Assembly: GCA_007922195.1 (NCBI GenBank)
Contig: ML682067.1
Span: 2,122,357-2,186,356 of the forward strand
Length of the DNA stretch: 64,000 nt
Direction: 5' to 3'
From: Podocnemis expansa
Lineage: Eukaryota > Chordata > Testudines > Podocnemididae
The notes beneath the pieces were generated by a model, which did not search any database, was not told where the DNA came from, and worked only from the letters and a program-made list of their open reading frames with translations. A program made the translations under genes and the position numbers. Shown here in pieces: positions 53,331 to 64,000 of this stretch. Each line of letters starts with the position of its first letter. The first letter of the stretch is position 1.

Positions 53331-53972
53331 CTCACAGTATCTAAATAAGCAGGATTGTTGTGTCAACTTTCATGACTGAAAGGGATTTTCAGTCTTCTCA
53401 TGATCATGCTCATTATGATGTGGAAACATCACTTCATATTTTTATTGAAGCGTGACATTCAGATTTGTTCAGAGATCAGAATTTCTCCTGGTCTAAGTCA
53501 GCCAGAAAATACCTTATTCATAAGAAGCAGCTCAGCAAACATTAGTTTAAGAGTTTGGGTTTTTTCTTATATTTTTCTTAGTTACATGTAGGCTTACTTA
53601 TTTACCATCTCCAGGTCCTAAAACAGCTTGTAAATCTGGACAAAGAAATGAAAAACCTGAGCTGATTCAGAATTTGGGGGACTCCGTGTGCAACTCAGTT
53701 TGGGGGGGCAGGGGCTTGATTTCACTTCAAACTAGAAAGTAAGGGGACACAAATCATAACAAATTAAAATTAAAAGAAAAGTTCATGTGAATCCCTGTTA
53801 TCCAAACCCACTAGTATTCACATCAACTGTCTTTCAACGCAGTAGGCGCGTTAGATGCTGCTCTAATGTATGCAGTTTCTATAGGTGGCTATATGCTCTT
53901 GCCCTACCAGAAGAAGGTTCTAATTAAGTCTTTCAGGGCTCCCCAAAATTCTTTAATGGGCTAGCAGTCCCT

Positions 53973-54140
53973 TAGGGTATGTCAATACTACTGGCACCAC
54001 TGGATCGATGCAGTGCAATCAAATTGAGCAAGCAGTGGAGACCCACTCAATCAATCCCAGAGGTGCTTGCTGAACGCTGGTTGATGCTATAAATCCACCC
54101 ACCTTGTGTCAGCCAGCGGGCCTTTCCTGTCAACACAGAG
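53973..54140. mobile_element. possible MITE, left end 'agggtatgtcaatac'
   Basis: The left end resembles the right-end complement of 49006-49288 (agggtatgtccacattg). The interior 'agtggagacccactcaatcaatcccagaggtgc' parallels that copy. The right end was not located. Confidence 0.35.
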
Positions 54141-55484
54141 CAATGGAGATGCTGCAGCAAGCAAAAGTTAGAGAGTCAAAGGGTGATACACAAGTTATTC
54201 TACAGGGCTTGTGTGTCTCCCATCAACTGCCATCATCACTGTACAGGCCAGGCCTGAGTATCCATCTAGTACTCATGAAAAGCCCATTTTCTGTTAATAT
54301 TAATATTTACTTTGGATCAGGAGCCTAGCCCCATCGTCTGTCAAGATAAGTGACTTTATCTTTCATACTGCAGTTAGCACCAATTTCATACACAATTAAC
54401 TGCATCTGGAAATTAGAACTTTTCCATTTTTTAAATCAGGTCACAGAAACTAGAACTGTATAAGTAACTTTTTTTTTTTTTTTTTTTATACAGGAGTTAA
54501 ACCAAAAACTGGGGGGAGGGGGGACGTTTCAGATTGACTCCGAAAGAAATTTTCAGGTTTTTTTTTAGCAAAACAAAAAAGTTCAAAAATTTAGTTTTGG
54601 GTCAAACAAAGCATTTTGTGTGACTCAAGTTGTTATTACTTAAAAAAAAACTGAAGCAAGATTTGAAACAAAAGTGATTTTTGGATTGAAAATATTGATG
54701 GAAATGTTAAAACATACCTTTTCAGCATTCTCAGGGTTCCCCCACCTGCCACCAGAAAGAATAATTTGGTAATTTCCAATGTCCTATATACCCTTTTTTG
54801 GCAATCAATTTTTATCCAAAAGAAATTTGCCCAGGTGTAACGGAACTAAATATAATACAGCAGTATGCTATGCAGTATCATCTTTTTTTAAAACAGAGCC
54901 ATTTAATGAAAATTACTAAGCAGAACAGTCTTCAATAATTGTAAGTTGTTTAAATATGAGTTAATTTATTTGCCATCTGTATTTGTTTTAAACTGCATAA
55001 TGGGCTATAGATTTTTTAAGATTGATTTTTGTGACACCAACTACTTTATCATAGTCATATATTTTAAAAATACATTGAAAGATGTCAAAAAGTATATTTC
55101 CTAATGTAATGTGAAAACAGTAATTTTCTATGCCCTAGATATCGTATACCCAGTGCTACAAACTCACATGAATAGTCGTACTGAGTTCAGTGGCACTCTT
55201 CATGTGTGTAAAGTTTCATATGTGCATATATTTTTTCAGAATGGAGTCCATGTTTATTATATACACTTGCACTTTATTAAAAATACGAAAATCATATACC
55301 TTTGGTATAAAAGAACTATATCAAACTCTCCCGCTGTGGAAATATAAAAACCACACACACTAAAGCCTGTTTTTAGCAGTCACTGTAAAATGAGTGATAA
55401 AACTGGAGCAGATTGGGGGTGGGGGGGTTTAAGATACCTCATGCTGTTTTCATTATATTTTAGAGAAAAGTAGAATAATTGTGG

Positions 55485-55865
55485 TATTTAGTGTCAGGAG
55501 CATTGCTTCCCCAAGGAGAGACTTGGGGCACAGGCCCTGGCCCCGCCCCCTGGCCATGGGCCTTGCCCCCCATGATCCTGATTCTCCACCAGGGCCCAAT
55601 GCGGCCTCGGGCTCCTGTCTTTGCGGGCCTGGCCCTGGATCCCTGGCCAGGGCCGAGAGACACAGGTGCCACCACAGGCAGCGTGGCCTGAATTCCTGGC
55701 CGGGAACTGGGCTGGGAGTGGCAGGCACCATTGGGGCAGCCAGGCCCCAGATCTCCAGCCTGGGATGGAGCTGGGAGAGGCAGGGGCTGCCCTGGACATT
55801 TGGGGCACTGGCGCTGGGACTCGAGGCATGTGCCCCGTGTGCCTGGTGCCAGCGATGCCTGTTTA
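55485..55865 (+). repeat. GC-rich interspersed repeat, copy 3
   Basis: Shares the order of blocks with 17526: 'ccccaaggagagac', 'gggagaggcaggggctgc', 'tttggggcactggcgctgggactcg' and 'tgtgcctggtgccagcgatgcc'. Open frames of 140 and 146 codons on both strands are composition artefacts. Termini 'caggagcattgcttcccc' and, inverted, 'caggcatcgctggcacc' hint at a terminal inverted repeat. Confidence 0.55.
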
Positions 55866-57489
55866 CTGTTAATAAGCAAACTATTTGTGGAATTGTACAT
55901 TGAATTTATGTATGAGTGTTTACTAATCCTATCTATTTTTATTTATTTATTTACTTTGTATTAGCGTTACACTGATACTCAGGCATTGAAACATTTGTTC
56001 ACAAGCCTAAGTCAGTTCTTGCAGTGTCTGTGCTGAGACAGTTCTGGTATCATCAGAATTTTTATTATTAACCTCCATTTACAGGTGGACCAAAAAATAT
56101 TGCTTCCAGGAGCTTCAACTACATTAGGTCTATAAGCCTGGAAGCAAATTATCTTGACATATTTTCCATAAATCATTATGGACACTTTACATCATACAGG
56201 CATTAAAAAATACATAAGAAATTACCAGTTTATTCTTTTGTTGTTTGTTTGTTTGTTTAGATATAAATAGTAATAAATAGCATCTTACTCCACAAGTGGT
56301 CCCCTGAAACTAGTAGTTCATGAAATAAGAAAGAGGAATACAAATAATATTTCAAGCATTTGCAGGACTGGGCCCATGTCCACAATGTGTGGATTTACTT
56401 GATAGACCTCAGCAGTGCCAAATGAGCCATCACAATATTAATGAATAATGATCCACTGTGAGAACTGTTTGAGTATAAATTCAATGAGCATTTTACTCTT
56501 GTTAGTAAACAATATGCTCTGACAAGTAAGGGGTTATCCAGAACTGTGCATCAGTGATTTCAGTTTGCTGGACTTGTACAGACATTTTTCTCTGAACTTT
56601 ACTTTGAGTTGGAACCTCAAAGACAAAACCAGATACAGTTGCATAGCATTGACTGGACACTAAAGGAGGAGAGGAGAGCTGTTTCACCTGGTTTCTGGCC
56701 CAGCTCCATTATTTGGTCCAGGTTTGTTGGAAACATATTTTAAAATAGTTCAGAAATGTTTCAGTGACCACAGCCTGTGTGTTTCACATTTTCAGTGAAA
56801 TGTGAAAGCAGGAGTAGACTCTGATTTTGTTATCACTGTAGTATTAATCTTGTAGATGGGGCCATTGCATTATTGGTCCCATAAGTTTTGAGGAGCTTTT
56901 ATTAAAATAGGATGCAGTGTTTTCAGGATTTCTCATTACATCTTTGCACAGGCATGAGAGTCTCCTTCTGTGGATCTAAAAGCAAGATAGGGGCCTAGAT
57001 ATTAACATAATCAAAATCATTTGATGGCAAAGTCATCCCCAATCAGTTTCGGAATATAAGCTTGGTGTAGGATTGAGATATGTATGTGTGTATGTGAGAT
57101 ATAAAATAAATTATTACAAGGAGAGCTGGTAGTACCACTTACTAAGAAGGTTACTTGACACTTCCCATTATAAGACCCTGTTCTTAATTTCTTATAACTT
57201 TGCCAATCTTAAACTATTTGGGCTTAAATTCTCCATGCCAGGGATCTGCCTTTGGGGGGGGGACTCCAGCCAAAGCAGTTCAGCTGTTTCCCAAAGCAAT
57301 GCTAAGGAAAAATGCAGTGTTTTTGGTTAAAAAAAAAATCTGGCAATATTTTTCTTTGAAAACCTCAAGATTTTGGAACTGGGACTTGAACTTGACAGGA
57401 GTGGCCTTTGTGTCAGGGATTTGCCTTTGGCCATCTCCATGTACATTGTGGGCACGTAAAAATGGTTTGTCTAGATATATTACATACAA

Positions 57490-64000
<6,511 letters not shown>

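Noticed and set aside
55460..55903. Overlapping 140-146-codon open frames on both strands
   Set aside because: Same GC-rich repeat family; open on both strands because of base composition.

Overview
The window is an intron-rich piece of vertebrate nuclear DNA covering the middle of one plus-strand gene. Ten exons (positions 21284 to 63539) encode PDZ domains 3, 4, 5 and the first half of 6, plus the PDZ3-PDZ4 linker, of a protein I recognise as GRIP1 (glutamate receptor-interacting protein 1, a multi-PDZ synaptic scaffold). The gene begins before position 1 and continues past position 64000. I found no second cellular gene, functional RNA gene, CRISPR array or prokaryote-type operon.

The repeats suggest a non-avian reptile, most likely a turtle. 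They include tRNA-headed SINEs with the 'gactaacaaattt' core, CR1 LINEs ending in 'ccttccaac...tatgat', DIRS-type tyrosine-recombinase retrotransposons, hAT-type short elements with 8-bp target duplications, and short elements with termini like 'ggctacgtctaca'. This attribution comes from recognising repeat families, not from a database search.

Layout. 1-21283 is intron upstream of PDZ3. It holds a nested DIRS insertion (a 6-kb younger copy inside an older copy's gag), hAT elements, a GC-rich repeat, a SINE, CR1 pieces, and a MITE with an array of inverted 'AGTTCAAACTAA' motifs. 21284-23504 carries the two PDZ3 exons. 28045-29048 carries two in-frame linker exons. 29049-45197 is a 16-kb intron packed with transposons, including a CR1 copy broken by at least four later insertions and two palindromic (foldback) SINEs. 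45198-46131 carries PDZ4. PDZ5 is split over three exons (47827, 57616, 58017), the middle one with a CR1 tail 22 bp upstream. The intron at 47908-57615 holds a third DIRS fragment. 63395-63539 starts PDZ6.

How it fits together: the exons join in one open frame, with phases 2, 1, 1, 1, 2, 1, 1, 2, 1, 2 at successive donors. Every PDZ domain is cut by a phase-2 intron at the same structural site, just before its (C/T)G...GD segment. Exon ends come from GT/AG boundaries, reading-frame continuity and remembered similarity to the GRIP1 family, not from transcripts. Repeat boundaries are exact only where a target duplication or terminal repeat is cited.
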